Positions 53,536 to 62,509 of a stretch of DNA of 64,000 nucleotides are shown here, piece after piece. Below the pieces are notes generated by a model. That model searched no databases, had not been told where the DNA came from, and saw only the letters and a program-made list of their open reading frames with translations. The stretch comes from Leptospira inadai serovar Lyme str. 10. GTDB lineage: Bacteria > Spirochaetota > Leptospiria > Leptospirales > Leptospiraceae. Each line of letters begins with the position of its first letter. The stretch's first letter is position 1. A program made the position numbers and the translations under genes. The stretch is from positions 666,001 to 730,000 of the forward strand of contig NZ_AHMM02000015.1 of NCBI RefSeq assembly GCF_000243675.2, read 5' to 3'.

Positions 53536-55715
53536 AGAAATTCGATCTCTTTGGAAAAGCGAATCAGGAATAAACCCGAGCCATCGGAGAGTTCCCAATT
53601 TCGAAGTTCCGGTTCCTCCTCCCATGTCTCCAAATTGCAAAGAATTAAATCGGCCTCTCCCAATACGACAGGATCCGCTTCTCTCAAAATCGGAATTTTT
53701 TCCTTCTTAATCAGATTTCTGTCCTTTTGGGTCAATCGTTGAACCGCTCCTCTGGGATCCCAAACGGAAACTTTGGATCCTAGATTCTTTGCCAGTCTAC
53801 ATGCCAAAGTCAACAGCATCGAATCGGTTTCCGAGTACATCGCGACGGTTAATCGATCGAGATTGCCTAGCTTTTCCGCCACTAAAATTCCCGCATTACC
53901 GTTCGATTCGGAAAGTAAGGTGCGAATTTTTCCCCCCAAGACGTCGTCACTGAATAACGATCTCGCTCCGCCTGTCAGAAATATATTATAATTTCCTGAT
54001 TGAATTGTCTTCAGAATGTCTTTCGTGACGTTATCGGAGGGCTTGTATAACGTTTTGAGTTTTAGGCCCAATTCTTTCGAAAGTTTATGCAGAGGCTCGA
54101 AGCTGGTTTTTTCGTATCTTTGCGCTACCTTTCGGGAAATGGAGGAGTCCGGACTCATGTGTAAGGCCGTGACTTCCTTGGCTTTGTTACCGTTCGGAAA
54201 TAATCCGTCGGCTAACCGAAGCAGGTCGATTCCTCTCGAATGGAGCGCGAACGCGACTAGAATCCCTCCTCGTTTCGTATCCTTTCGAGGCGATGCGAAT
54301 ATCTTTTCGATCAGGCTTAAGGAAGGGCCGGTCATAAAGGTGGTCACGAGAGCCATGAGCACCATCATAGAGAACACTTGGGAAGAGAGGATGCCGAGAT
54401 CGTATCCGATGTTCAGAACTATGAGCTCCATTAATCCTCGAGTGTTCATCAACGCACCCAAGGATAGCGAGTCCTTCCAAGTCTTACCCGATAATCTCGC
54501 GGCAATCGCGCTGCCCGCAAATTTTCCCAGGATTGCGACGGCCAATACCCATACGAAGTCCCACCATAGGTTTCCTTCGTTTAATAATCCGATCCGAGTA
54601 CGTATGCCCGTTAATGCGAAAAATAGCGGAAGAAAGATCGCAGTGCTAACGTCCTCGACTTTTTCGGCTAGGAGAGTTCTCAGTTTCGGTCGATCCGGCA
54701 TAACGACTCCCGCGAGAAACGCGCCGAATAACGCATGAATGCCGATCGACTCGGTGATCCATGCGGATCCGATCGGAAACAGTAGAAAAAAAGCGACCGC
54801 GGTCTTGGTAAAAGCCTCTCGGTTCGTAAATATTTGGCCCGCTCTCCGCATCCAAGGCAAAACCAACTTCCACATAAAAAGAATGTAAATCAGCGCCAGA
54901 AGAATCGTCATTAAACCGGGTAAGAGTCCGCCCGCTTGAACGAGAGCGATTACGCAGGCGAGCAGGCACCAGGCCGTTAGATCGTCGGAAGCGGCGCAGG
55001 TTAAAGCCAGTCCTCCTAATTTCGTTTTAGTAAGCCCTTTTTCCTGTACGATTCTTGCCAAGACGGGAAAGGCGGTGATGCTCATCCCGATTCCCATAAA
55101 AAGCGAAAAGGAGAGGAAGCTAATTCCTTCCGGCGCTAATCTTCCGTAAAAGGAAAGCGCTAAGATTCCGCCTAATAAGAAGGGTAGTAATATACTGGCA
55201 TGTGAAATTAAGATCGCCGAGTCGGCCTGGTTCCTCAGAATCTTCAAATCCAATTCCATGCCTACGATGAACATAAAGAAAACCAAACCGATTTGGCTTA
55301 GTAATTGCAAAATACCTAATGAAGCTTTCGGGAATACGAACGAGTAAGTTTCCGGAAATAGGGTTCCGAATAGGGAAGGGCCCAATAAAATACCGGCCAG
55401 AATTTCCCCGATAACCGAAGGTTGTCCGATCGAGACCGCAAGTTTTCCGAATATCCTTGTGGCGATCAAAACGACACCGATTTGAAACAGAAGAATCGCG
55501 AGCGGTTCTTTCAATCCTTTGGCCAACTTTTCGAAGGTGTTCGAGATTGCGATCGTCGATCGGTCGAGCCATAGAGCCGATTCGTGGGTTGAATTCCGGG
55601 AAACGATCGGAGTGGAAATTTCCGCTTCTATCTTTTCACCGAAATTTAATATAATTAGAAAAACTAAGAAGAAGAGAGTTATAAGAAGAATATAGTAAAA
55701 TACGTTACGTTTCAT
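53532..55715 (-). CDS. CPA2-type cation:proton antiporter with C-terminal Usp-like domain
   Basis: The 727-residue protein begins with one hydrophobic segment (FYYILLITLFFLVFLIILNF) and about 70 periplasmic-like residues. It then has the twelve-helix Na+/H+ exchanger domain of the CPA2 family: GQPSVIGEILAGILLGPSLFG, ITAFPVLARIVQEKGL, and LALTCAASDDLTAWCLLAC with the ion-binding Asp pair, plus NTRGLMELIVLN. Residues about 485-727 form a soluble domain resembling tandem universal stress protein folds. It should exchange K+ or Na+ for protons. Facing kdpFABCDE with overlapping stops, it may balance potassium uptake. Start and membrane count are reliable; ion preference is not known. Confidence 0.9.
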   Translation of the reverse strand: MKRNVFYYILLITLFFLVFLIILNFGEKIEAEISTPIVSRNSTHESALWLDRSTIAISNTFEKLAKGLKEPLAILLFQIGVVLIATRIFGKLAVSIGQPSVIGEILAGILLGPSLFGTLFPETYSFVFPKASLGILQLLSQIGLVFFMFIVGMELDLKILRNQADSAILISHASILLPFLLGGILALSFYGRLAPEGISFLSFSLFMGIGMSITAFPVLARIVQEKGLTKTKLGGLALTCAASDDLTAWCLLACVIALVQAGGLLPGLMTILLALIYILFMWKLVLPWMRRAGQIFTNREAFTKTAVAFFLLFPIGSAWITESIGIHALFGAFLAGVVMPDRPKLRTLLAEKVEDVSTAIFLPLFFALTGIRTRIGLLNEGNLWWDFVWVLAVAILGKFAGSAIAARLSGKTWKDSLSLGALMNTRGLMELIVLNIGYDLGILSSQVFSMMVLMALVTTFMTGPSLSLIEKIFASPRKDTKRGGILVAFALHSRGIDLLRLADGLFPNGNKAKEVTALHMSPDSSISRKVAQRYEKTSFEPLHKLSKELGLKLKTLYKPSDNVTKDILKTIQSGNYNIFLTGGARSLFSDDVLGGKIRTLLSESNGNAGILVAEKLGNLDRLTVAMYSETDSMLLTLACRLAKNLGSKVSVWDPRGAVQRLTQKDRNLIKKEKIPILREADPVVLGEADLILCNLETWEEEPELRNWELSDGSGLFLIRFSKEIEFL

Positions 55716-55864
55716 TAAGAATCGGCGATCCGTCCCGCCTAGAACGATTTTCTTCAGGCGAAACAGATCGGTTCCATGTTCAAGCCGAGGGTTTTCGAAG
55801 AAAAGTATAATCTTCCCGAGTAGCTAGGATTTTGAAAAAGAAAGCGATACCTTAGGATGAAGTT

Positions 55865-56719
55865 CTATTGAAAAAGAAATTTTTCCCAAATGCCGTTCGC
55901 TCGTAAAAATTCGGTTCCGTACCGAGCCGCTTCCAGAGGCGGTAATGTTTCGGATTCGCTCTCGATTCTGGAAAGAAATAGAAACGATTTATCCGGGAAC
56001 TTCCAATAGAACCAAAATAGGGAAATACTTCGTCCGGCGCTATACGCGGATCCGGAATCCGAATAAAATTTCTCCGCGTTTCCCCAATTTCCCGCCAACC
56101 GATGGATTCCGGTGGAATTGCTGACTTCTCCCGGTGTTCTTTCCAATCCGGAAAGGATCATGGATGAGTTCTTTTCCCGGACGGATAATTTTCGAGTAAC
56201 GAGTTTCTTTAGAAAAAAGAATAACTCCTCTCCGTTTAAGGCATAGTCTCCGTCCATCCAGAAAGCTCGGCCACTTTCGAGAGTCGAGGGCTTAGGTAGA
56301 TCCGTGCCCGCCAACCAGTTTTGTATTTTGAATCCGGCGGTTTCGGTTAACAATTTTTGAAAATACCAAACCGTGGAAGAAGCTAGAGCCGTTCTTAAAT
56401 TTTGGTCCTTTTGCCAGCGAATGTACGGATATTTCGTTTTGTCCCATTTATAAAGCGCGTCGGGTTCCTTGAGCGTACCGATTTCCAACGCTGCCAGTGC
56501 GATCATCGGATGGAAGAGATGTAGAGGAGGGAGGTCTCTTTTGCAATCCTTAGGATTGACGAGAAGCGTTTCATCAGTTTCCAGTTCCGAAAAAATTAGA
56601 CAGATTTTTCTTCCGGGGACTTCCGCCAATTTCTCTACGGGAGGAGATATTTCCTTTCTAGTTCCGCAAGAGAGAAATAGGAAGAACTCCGTAAGGATGA
56701 AAAAAACGAGTCCTCTCAT
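55865..56719 (-). CDS. Lipoprotein with class D beta-lactamase-like fold lacking the catalytic Ser and Lys
   Basis: The start at 56719 makes an ATGA overlap with the upstream gene; an ATG at 56728 would add three residues. The N-terminus is a lipoprotein signal (FFILTEFFLFLSC, Cys18). The mature part of about 265 residues follows OXA-type enzymes: MIALAALEIGTLKEPDALYKWDK, WQKDQNLRTALASSTVWYFQKLL with the S-x-V motif kept, a later SDSG where KTG is expected, and LFWFYWKFPDKSFLF like the WFVG strand. The S-x-x-K nucleophile motif is absent: by alignment Ser and Lys both become His in HLFHPMIAL. Hydrolysis of beta-lactams is therefore not expected. It may bind peptidoglycan peptides. The assignment is made by eye and needs structural support. 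Confidence 0.62.
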   Translation of the reverse strand: MRGLVFFILTEFFLFLSCGTRKEISPPVEKLAEVPGRKICLIFSELETDETLLVNPKDCKRDLPPLHLFHPMIALAALEIGTLKEPDALYKWDKTKYPYIRWQKDQNLRTALASSTVWYFQKLLTETAGFKIQNWLAGTDLPKPSTLESGRAFWMDGDYALNGEELFFFLKKLVTRKLSVREKNSSMILSGLERTPGEVSNSTGIHRLAGNWGNAEKFYSDSGSAYSAGRSISLFWFYWKFPDKSFLFLSRIESESETLPPLEAARYGTEFLRANGIWEKFLFQ

Positions 56720-57228
56720 TCCAGCCACGCTAGGTACGTTAGGTACACTGTTAAAAGAAGAGTCGGAAAATAAAGGAGTAGAAAGTTCTTACCGATTTTT
56801 CTCCAGTTCGTAGAAGTCTTTTCCTTTACGAATCCGGAAAGTGAATCCCTATCCATTTCGAATAAATCGTTAGAGTCGTTCCAGCCGTAGACGTTACGAG
56901 CGAGTCTTCCGAGGATTTCATCCTTATGATTCAGGATCGTTTGCCACGCATGATCGCTTTCCTCCTTTTCAGGGGAAAGCAGTCTAAGAAAAACTTTAGG
57001 CACCAAGAAAACCTGGCCGATCATTAAGCTTGCAAATCGAGTGAATAAACCGAAGAAAAACAGGCTAGAGAATAACGGATTTTCCCGTTTTAACCCGAAG
57101 ACGATCCAAAAACAAACTAGGTAGGATCCGTAGCCGATATAATATCCGGCTTGTTCCCATCGACGATTCGTTTTTTTCTCGGAAAGAAATTCCTCGTAAT
57201 AGGCTTTTACTTCGGTGGCTGGAATCAT
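56716..57228 (-). CDS. Hypothetical membrane protein
   Basis: The frame stays open to 57522, but that would overlap the first 87 bp of the divergent methyltransferase gene. The ATG at 57228 gives a 170-residue product and no overlap, and is preferred, although the ribosome-binding site is weak. Two hydrophobic segments near residues 30-70 (YIGYGSYLVCFWIVFGL, LFSSLFFFGLFTRFASLMIG) and one at the C-terminus (FLLLYFPTLLLTVYLTYLAWL) are evident. The loop is charged. No family is recognised. Its stop overlaps the start of the OXA-like lipoprotein gene by ATGA, so the two are translationally coupled and may act together in the envelope. Confidence 0.62.
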   Translation of the reverse strand: MIPATEVKAYYEEFLSEKKTNRRWEQAGYYIGYGSYLVCFWIVFGLKRENPLFSSLFFFGLFTRFASLMIGQVFLVPKVFLRLLSPEKEESDHAWQTILNHKDEILGRLARNVYGWNDSNDLFEMDRDSLSGFVKEKTSTNWRKIGKNFLLLYFPTLLLTVYLTYLAWLE

Positions 57229-57435
57229 GTTACGTTCTCTGAAAAATTTTTCCGAGTTTCCGTGTAGGAAACGTTTACGTATCTTATTTGCAGAATTTTT
57301 CCTCCAGCCGACGTAGACAAGCAGTAAAGAGGACTTCCTACCTTTCGATTTTATGTCCCGGAATCTTTCCAGGAAAAGGTCCGAGGAAAACCTTCTTACG
57401 TTCCGAATAGAGAAAGTAAAAGAAGGCGGATCGGA

Positions 57436-58587
57436 ATGAGCATAGCGGTACGAAAGAAAGAACGGAAAATTCTGAGCGGAGAGTTTTGGACGGCTAAACA
57501 AAGGCAAGCTCATCCGATTCATTACGTAGTCAGCTATCGCGCCTCTTTTAAACCGGAATTGCCGTCTTTCTTTATCGGAAAATATTTAGGTTCAAAAAAA
57601 GGAGTCGTATTCGATCCTTTTGGTGGGCGGGGAACGACCGCTCTTCAGGCGAATTTAGAAGGTCACGCAGCGATACATAACGATATCAGCCCGATGTCCT
57701 TGGTTCTGGCAAAATCCAGGCAGACGATTCCTTCGGTCTCCGACTTGGAGAGAAGACTTTCCCGTTTGGATTTGAGCGCAAAAGTTCCCGAAGAGGAAGG
57801 CGACTCCGATTTATTACATTTCTATCATAAAGACACCTTACGGGAATTGAAAAATCTTCGTAAAATTCTTCTGGCCGACGATTCCCCGGAAATTAAGTAT
57901 CTCGGATTGACCGCTCTATCGCGATTACACGGACATAGCGCCGGATTCTTTTCGGTTTATAGCTTCCCTCAAATTTCGATTCCGCCTCTCGCACAAAAGA
58001 GAAACAACGAAAAGAAAGGAGTTCGGCCGGAGTATCGGGAAGTGAAACCTAGAATTCTGCAAAAATTAAAGAGAGACTTAAAGGAGAATCTTCCTCCTTT
58101 TTTCCACGAATTTTCCTCCAGAAATCTTTATACGAATCATTCCTCACTCGATCTTTCCAGTCTTCCCGACTCGTGTACCGATTTAGTCGTGACCTCTCCT
58201 CCCTTTCTGGACAAGGTGAACTATGAAGAGGATAATTGGCTCCGGTATTGGTTCCTTGATATCATTTTGGAAAAGGAGCAGAAACCGAGCATTTTCGGAA
58301 CTCTTGCAGGTTGGTGTGAATTCATTCAAGGAACTCTTCTGGAATTATCTAGAGTCATAAAGTCCGGTGGAGTTTTAGTATTGGAAGTGGGCGAAGTTCG
58401 AAAGGGTAAGACTGTCTTCAATTTAGACGAATACGTTATCCGTTGCTCCGAAGGTACCGGCTTAGTTTGGGAAAACACGTACATTAATGATCAGAAGTTT
58501 ACGAAACTTGCCAACTGCTGGAATGTGTCCAATAACGAAAAGGGAACCAACTCGAATCGCTGTGTAGTTTTTCGGAATTTTAAATAA
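57436..58587 (+). CDS. Orphan DNA methyltransferase (N6-adenine or N4-cytosine type)
   Basis: The 383-residue protein has the order of conserved motifs of circularly permuted DNA methylases: [22 protein letters not shown] near residue 26 (motif X region), [17 protein letters not shown] (motif I) near 62, and [21 protein letters not shown] (motif IV, TSPPF) near 250, with [13 protein letters not shown] late. TSPPY is typical of N4-cytosine enzymes, and TSPPF fits that group too. Length is moderate, and a target-recognition region of about 170 residues sits between motifs I and IV. No restriction gene is adjacent, so it would be a solitary methylase for regulation or defence immunity. Alternatively it may be an RNA methylase. 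The gene ends just before repeat copy E1. Confidence 0.8.
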   Translation: MSIAVRKKERKILSGEFWTAKQRQAHPIHYVVSYRASFKPELPSFFIGKYLGSKKGVVFDPFGGRGTTALQANLEGHAAIHNDISPMSLVLAKSRQTIPSVSDLERRLSRLDLSAKVPEEEGDSDLLHFYHKDTLRELKNLRKILLADDSPEIKYLGLTALSRLHGHSAGFFSVYSFPQISIPPLAQKRNNEKKGVRPEYREVKPRILQKLKRDLKENLPPFFHEFSSRNLYTNHSSLDLSSLPDSCTDLVVTSPPFLDKVNYEEDNWLRYWFLDIILEKEQKPSIFGTLAGWCEFIQGTLLELSRVIKSGGVLVLEVGEVRKGKTVFNLDEYVIRCSEGTGLVWENTYINDQKFTKLANCWNVSNNEKGTNSNRCVVFRNFK

Positions 58588-58590
58588 AGT

Positions 58591-58788
58591 CAGATTCAGA
58601 GGACGTTCAGAGGACGGAAGACAGAAGACTGAGGACAGAACATTGGTAAGCGGAGATTCCATGTTCTATAGAAAGATTCCTGTGTTATAGTGGATTTTTC
58701 CTCTACTCCAGTTGCTTTTCCAACCTCGAGCAGCATCTGTCTAGCGTGAGCAAAGCGAACGCATCTGTCCTCAGTCCTCAGTCTTCTG
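58591..58788. repeat. Interspersed stop-codon-linked element, copy E1
   Basis: This full copy begins 3 nt after the methyltransferase stop codon. Within it, 58634-58762 recurs almost exactly 158 bp later in copy E2. Core ACATTGGTAAGCGGAGATTC; segment TCTAGCGTGAGCAAAGCG; right end GTCCTCAGTCCTCAGTCTTC. Confidence 0.87.
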
Positions 58789-58983
58789 GGAGACAGAACA
58801 TTGGTAAGCGGAGATTCCATGTTCTATAGAAAGATTCCTGTGTTATAGTGGATTTTTCCTCTACTCCAGTTGCTTTTCCAACCTCGAGCAGCTTCTGTCT
58901 AGCGTGAGCAAAGCGAACGCGTCAGTCCTCAGTCGTCTGTCCTCTGAAAGCGAGCGCACCTGTCCTCAGTCCTCTGTCTTCTG
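58789..58983. repeat. Interspersed stop-codon-linked element, copy E2 (recent tandem duplicate)
   Basis: Direct tandem of E1 with near-identical core (one visible substitution, GCAGCA versus GCAGCT). The purine-rich left end is reduced to GGGAGACAG. The right end is doubled and ends TCCTCTGTCTTCTG. The flgG operon begins 68 bp further on. Confidence 0.87.
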
Positions 58984-59051
58984 AACAAAAAAAGGAGGAA
59001 TTCCTAGGGAAATTCCGAATTTAGCCGATAAAAAACCAGAGGTACACACCT

Positions 59052-59849
59052 ATGATGCGATCCCTTTGGACCGCGGCGACCGGAATGATCGCCCAGCAAT
59101 TCCATATTGATACTATTTCCAATAACCTCGCTAACGTAAATACGACAGGCTTTAAAAAGAACCGTGCGGACTTCGAAGACTTAGTTTATCAGCATATGGT
59201 TCTTGCGGGAACTCCTGCGACTTCGGTTAGCGAAATTCCGACCGGTGTGAACGTAGGACACGGAGTTCGAGCCGCAGCCTCTCAGAAACTATTCGAAATA
59301 GGTTCGTTTCAGGCCACCGGAAATAAGTTGGATTTAGCGATCACGAGCGAGATGGGCTTCTTTAAAATACAAATGCCGGATGGAAGCTTTGCGTTCACAA
59401 GAGACGGTTCTTACAAGATCGATTCGAACCAGCAGGTGGTGACCTCCAACGGGTATCTTTTGGAGCCTCCGATCATACTTCCCGAAGGTGCCATCTTAAA
59501 CACTTTGATGATCTCGGAGCAGGGAGAAGTCACCGTCAAAATAGGCGCGGATGTTCGTCCGACGGTAATCGGTCAGATCGAATTATATCGATTCGTAAAC
59601 CCGGCCGGTCTTCAAGCAATCGGTAAAAACTTATTCCAAGAAACGGTCGCCTCCGGTCCCGAAATTCCGGGAACACCGGGGATGGAGGGTTTCGGTAACG
59701 TCCTTCAAGGATTTTTGGAAATGTCGAACGTCAAGATCGTGGAAGAAATGGTGAATATGATCGTTGCTCAAAGGGCTTACGAATCCAATTCGAAGGCGAT
59801 CCAAACTTCGGATAACATGTTATCGACGGCGATAGGTCTGAAGCGTTAA
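59052..59849 (+). CDS. flgG: Flagellar distal rod protein FlgG
   Basis: The 265-residue protein starts MMRSLWTAATGMIAQQFHIDTISNN-type, the rod/hook family N-terminal helix, and ends in KAIQTSDNMLSTAIGLK, the matching C-terminal helix. The region with DLAITSEMGFFKIQMPDGSF is diagnostic for FlgG. These two helices form the coiled coil of the axial structure. It is secreted by the flagellar type III export system into the periplasm. It is the first gene of flgG-A-H-I-J, with AGAGGT just upstream. Length matches E. coli FlgG (260). Confidence 0.97.
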   Translation: MMRSLWTAATGMIAQQFHIDTISNNLANVNTTGFKKNRADFEDLVYQHMVLAGTPATSVSEIPTGVNVGHGVRAAASQKLFEIGSFQATGNKLDLAITSEMGFFKIQMPDGSFAFTRDGSYKIDSNQQVVTSNGYLLEPPIILPEGAILNTLMISEQGEVTVKIGADVRPTVIGQIELYRFVNPAGLQAIGKNLFQETVASGPEIPGTPGMEGFGNVLQGFLEMSNVKIVEEMVNMIVAQRAYESNSKAIQTSDNMLSTAIGLKR

Positions 59850-59854
59850 ATAAT

Positions 59855-60763
59855 ATGAGTTTTCGTTTCCTTGGCATACCACTCTTCGTGTTCGGAATCG
59901 TATGGATCGGCGCCGGAGGAGTATTTGCCATGGATACGGTTTATCTGCGCGGAAAATTGCTAACGGATAAAAAGGAAGTCCTGCTTTCGGAGATCGCAAA
60001 AATGCCCGATCGGATGCAGGACAAAATAGTATTACGAAATCTTGAATCTCCTATTCTAATCGGACCGGAGGATATTCGAAATCTTTTTCCGAATGTTTCG
60101 GTTTCGGGAAAAGAAACGCTGATTTTACCGCTGAATTCCGAACTGGACCCCAAGGATTTGGAGGACAGCGTCTCTAAGGAGATCGCCAAATTTTCTCAGG
60201 AAAAGGGCGCCGAATATCGCATAACGTATTTGGACGGAGAACGATCGGTTCCCGCTTCCGGAGTCGATCTTCGGTGGGCAGGGTTACCGCAGGTGATTCA
60301 TGCCGGACAAGTCGTCGCCTCCCTGGATTTTTACTTTCAGCAAAGAAAAGTCCATACTCAGAGAATCAAATTCAAAATCGAGAAGAAGGCCTCCGTATTC
60401 TTCGCAAAGAAAACCATATTGAAAGGCCAAAAATTGGATGCGGATTCCTTGGAAGAGCGAAGCGTTTTTCTTGAAGAAGCGTTTACTGACGGGATAGGAT
60501 TGGAAAGCGTAGGATCTACTGCTCTAAAAGATCTACAGGCGGGGGAACTTCTGCGTCGGAAGCATATTCGCTTTTTGTACGATGTCCAGCGAGGCGGAGA
60601 TATACAGTTGGTTTATATTCGAGGCAATTTGGTAGTGAAAGCGAAGACGAAAGCGCTGACCTCGGGGAACCTCGGAGAATTGGTGGAAGTTTCCTCTCAT
60701 GCTAAGGAAGGAAAATTAACGGCTCGCGTAGTGGAAAAGAATACGGTATTATTAGAAAATTAA
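59855..60763 (+). CDS. flgA: Flagellar P-ring chaperone FlgA
   Basis: The 302-residue periplasmic protein has a signal peptide (FLGIPLFVFGIVWIGAGGVFA). Its C-terminal SAF domain shows AKKTILKGQKLDADSLEERSV, LKDLQAGELLRRKHI and VYIRGNLVVKAKTKALTSG, followed by VEVSSHAKEGKLTARVVEKNTV as in FlgA. FlgA guides FlgI into the P ring in other bacteria. It begins 5 nt after flgG and ends 1 nt before flgH, so it is in the operon. It is longer than E. coli FlgA (219), with a larger N-terminal region. P-ring context is noteworthy in a spirochaete. Confidence 0.92.
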   Translation: MSFRFLGIPLFVFGIVWIGAGGVFAMDTVYLRGKLLTDKKEVLLSEIAKMPDRMQDKIVLRNLESPILIGPEDIRNLFPNVSVSGKETLILPLNSELDPKDLEDSVSKEIAKFSQEKGAEYRITYLDGERSVPASGVDLRWAGLPQVIHAGQVVASLDFYFQQRKVHTQRIKFKIEKKASVFFAKKTILKGQKLDADSLEERSVFLEEAFTDGIGLESVGSTALKDLQAGELLRRKHIRFLYDVQRGGDIQLVYIRGNLVVKAKTKALTSGNLGELVEVSSHAKEGKLTARVVEKNTVLLEN

Positions 60764-60764
60764 G

Positions 60765-61436
60765 ATGTTTCGAATTGGAATTAAAAGACTAGCCGTCCTC
60801 TTATTTTCTTTAGGGACCTTCCTGGCCGTTGCCGCGCAGGAGCTATCTCAATGGCAGGACAAGAATCCGTATTCAAGATCGCAAAATATTAAGGTCGGAA
60901 CCGCGGTATTCGTTCGACTGAAAGACGGTTTTAACGCCGAATTTGAAATGGAATCTACGGCGGACGAAAATATCACGATCAAAGCCGTGCCGGATAAAAA
61001 AATCATTCCGGATAACCCTTCGTATAACAACGATAGGAGCATAGTTCGAAAGAATAAAGGAAAGATAAAGTCTTTAGGAAAATTGAAAGGCAACTTAACA
61101 GCGACGGTGACTGCGATAGACCCTGCGACAGGGTTACTCACTCTGCAAGGCCAAAGATCCTCGACCTATAACGGGGAGCCTTCCGGCGTCGTTTTGACCG
61201 GGCGTCTCTCGCCGGAATTTCTAACCAAAGATAATTCGGTCGATGCGGATCGGATCGCGGATTTGCAGATCCAGTTCACGGGGCGTATCCAACCCAAGGA
61301 TTTGCAGCCTCCGATAGCTCTTAAAACGATTACGAATCCGGACGGTTCGGTTACGGTTAAAGCCGAATTATCCGACGAAGAAAAACAGCGTTTCATTGTG
61401 GACCAGCTCAATCGTCTTTTGGGAGAATCCAGGTGA
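60765..61436 (+). CDS. flgH: Flagellar L-ring protein FlgH
   Basis: The 223-residue protein has a cleavable signal (LAVLLFSLGTFLAVAAQ). In enteric FlgH the mature protein is a lipoprotein whose signal ends in a lipobox Cys. Here no Cys follows the hydrophobic core, so lipidation is not predicted. The family segments are present but divergent: KVGTAVFVRLKDGF, a central SLGKLKGNLTATVTAIDPATGLLTLQGQRS and VVLTGRLSPEFLTKDNSVDADRIADLQIQFTGR. The usual partner is the outer-membrane ring. In periplasmic flagella the filament does not cross the outer membrane, so the function here is an open question. Confidence 0.9.
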   Translation: MFRIGIKRLAVLLFSLGTFLAVAAQELSQWQDKNPYSRSQNIKVGTAVFVRLKDGFNAEFEMESTADENITIKAVPDKKIIPDNPSYNNDRSIVRKNKGKIKSLGKLKGNLTATVTAIDPATGLLTLQGQRSSTYNGEPSGVVLTGRLSPEFLTKDNSVDADRIADLQIQFTGRIQPKDLQPPIALKTITNPDGSVTVKAELSDEEKQRFIVDQLNRLLGESR

Positions 61437-62506
61437 GTAGAATTCTTTTCTTTTTTCTCTTAATAACGGCCTCGGTTCAAGCTGCGGAAGTCCGACTCAA
61501 GGACTTCGCTAAGATCGAAGGAATTCGGGACAATCAAATCACGGGTTACGGAATTGTGATAGGTTTACCGGGAACCGGAGATAGCAAGACTCCCATGACA
61601 AGCGAAAGTATGAAAAACTACTTAAAAAATCTGGGAGTCGATGCGAATCTCAAGCCGGACCAAACTAAAAATATAGCCTCGGTTTTAATTACGGCCAATA
61701 TTCCGTCTTACGCCCGTAAAGGAGATCGATTGGATGTTACCGTTTCTTCGATAGGCGACGCTAAATCTTTGGAGGGTGGAGTCCTTTTACAATCTCCGTT
61801 AAAGACCGCTAACGACAAGGTCTACGCCGTAGCGAGTGGAGTGATTTCCTTCGGTGGAAAGGTGGAGAATGAACGTTCTAGCTCGGGACGCGGTTCCAAG
61901 AAAACCGTGGGCATCGTTCACCAAGGCGCCATCGTAGAATCGGAATTGAAGGAAGAATTTTTCGCGAATCAGAGAGTCGTAATTCGGTTAAACGAAGCGG
62001 ACTTTTCGATGTTGAATAACCTTATTAATAAGATACGTGAAACGGTACCCGAAAAATTCGGTTTAAAAGCGGACTCGATCCAGGCTTTATCTCCTTCGGA
62101 AATCGTCCTGGAAGTAGGCCCGGGATTTTCCAATAAATCCCCGGGTCTTTTGGCTCTCCTTTCCGATTTGGAAAATTTGTCGGTAGAATCCTCGCCGAAG
62201 GCAAAGGTGGTGATCAACGAGCGCTCCGGAGTCATCGTGATGGGCGGAAATATAGTCATAGACGAGGTAGCAGTCTCGCGATCCGGCTTAAGTCTTTCGG
62301 TTGCCGATAAAAACCGTCGCAGTCCGCGTCTCGGAAGGGATAATCAACAGCCTCCGAAGGAATCCTTTTTGATCGAAGAAGCGACCCAAGTTTCGGATGT
62401 GGTGGACGCCTTGAATAAGGTAGGCGCGTCCACAAGGGACATCATCGCTATTTTAGAGGCGCTGAAAACCGCAGGCGCGCTGCATGCGGAACTCGAGGTT
62501 CAGTAA
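61433..62506 (+). CDS. flgI: Flagellar P-ring protein FlgI
   Basis: The 357-residue periplasmic protein starts at GTG and has a short signal (ILFFFLLITASVQA). Then comes VRLKDFAKIEGIRDNQITGYGIVIGLPGTGD, followed by SVLITANIPSYARKGDRLDVTVSSIGDAKSLEGGVLLQSPL, which is highly diagnostic of FlgI. The end has NKVGASTRDIIAILEALKTAGALHAELEVQ. Length is normal (E. coli 365). It overlaps flgH by 4 nt and is 4 nt from flgJ. Its presence implies a P-ring or a ring-like collar in the periplasmic flagellar motor. Confidence 0.95.
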   Translation: MSRILFFFLLITASVQAAEVRLKDFAKIEGIRDNQITGYGIVIGLPGTGDSKTPMTSESMKNYLKNLGVDANLKPDQTKNIASVLITANIPSYARKGDRLDVTVSSIGDAKSLEGGVLLQSPLKTANDKVYAVASGVISFGGKVENERSSSGRGSKKTVGIVHQGAIVESELKEEFFANQRVVIRLNEADFSMLNNLINKIRETVPEKFGLKADSIQALSPSEIVLEVGPGFSNKSPGLLALLSDLENLSVESSPKAKVVINERSGVIVMGGNIVIDEVAVSRSGLSLSVADKNRRSPRLGRDNQQPPKESFLIEEATQVSDVVDALNKVGASTRDIIAILEALKTAGALHAELEVQ

Positions 62507-62509
62507 AAT

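Noticed and set aside
57229..57522. N-terminal extension of the membrane protein gene at 56716 to 57522
   Set aside because: It would overlap the start of the divergent methyltransferase gene by 87 bp, and its composition is basic and unlike the rest of the protein.
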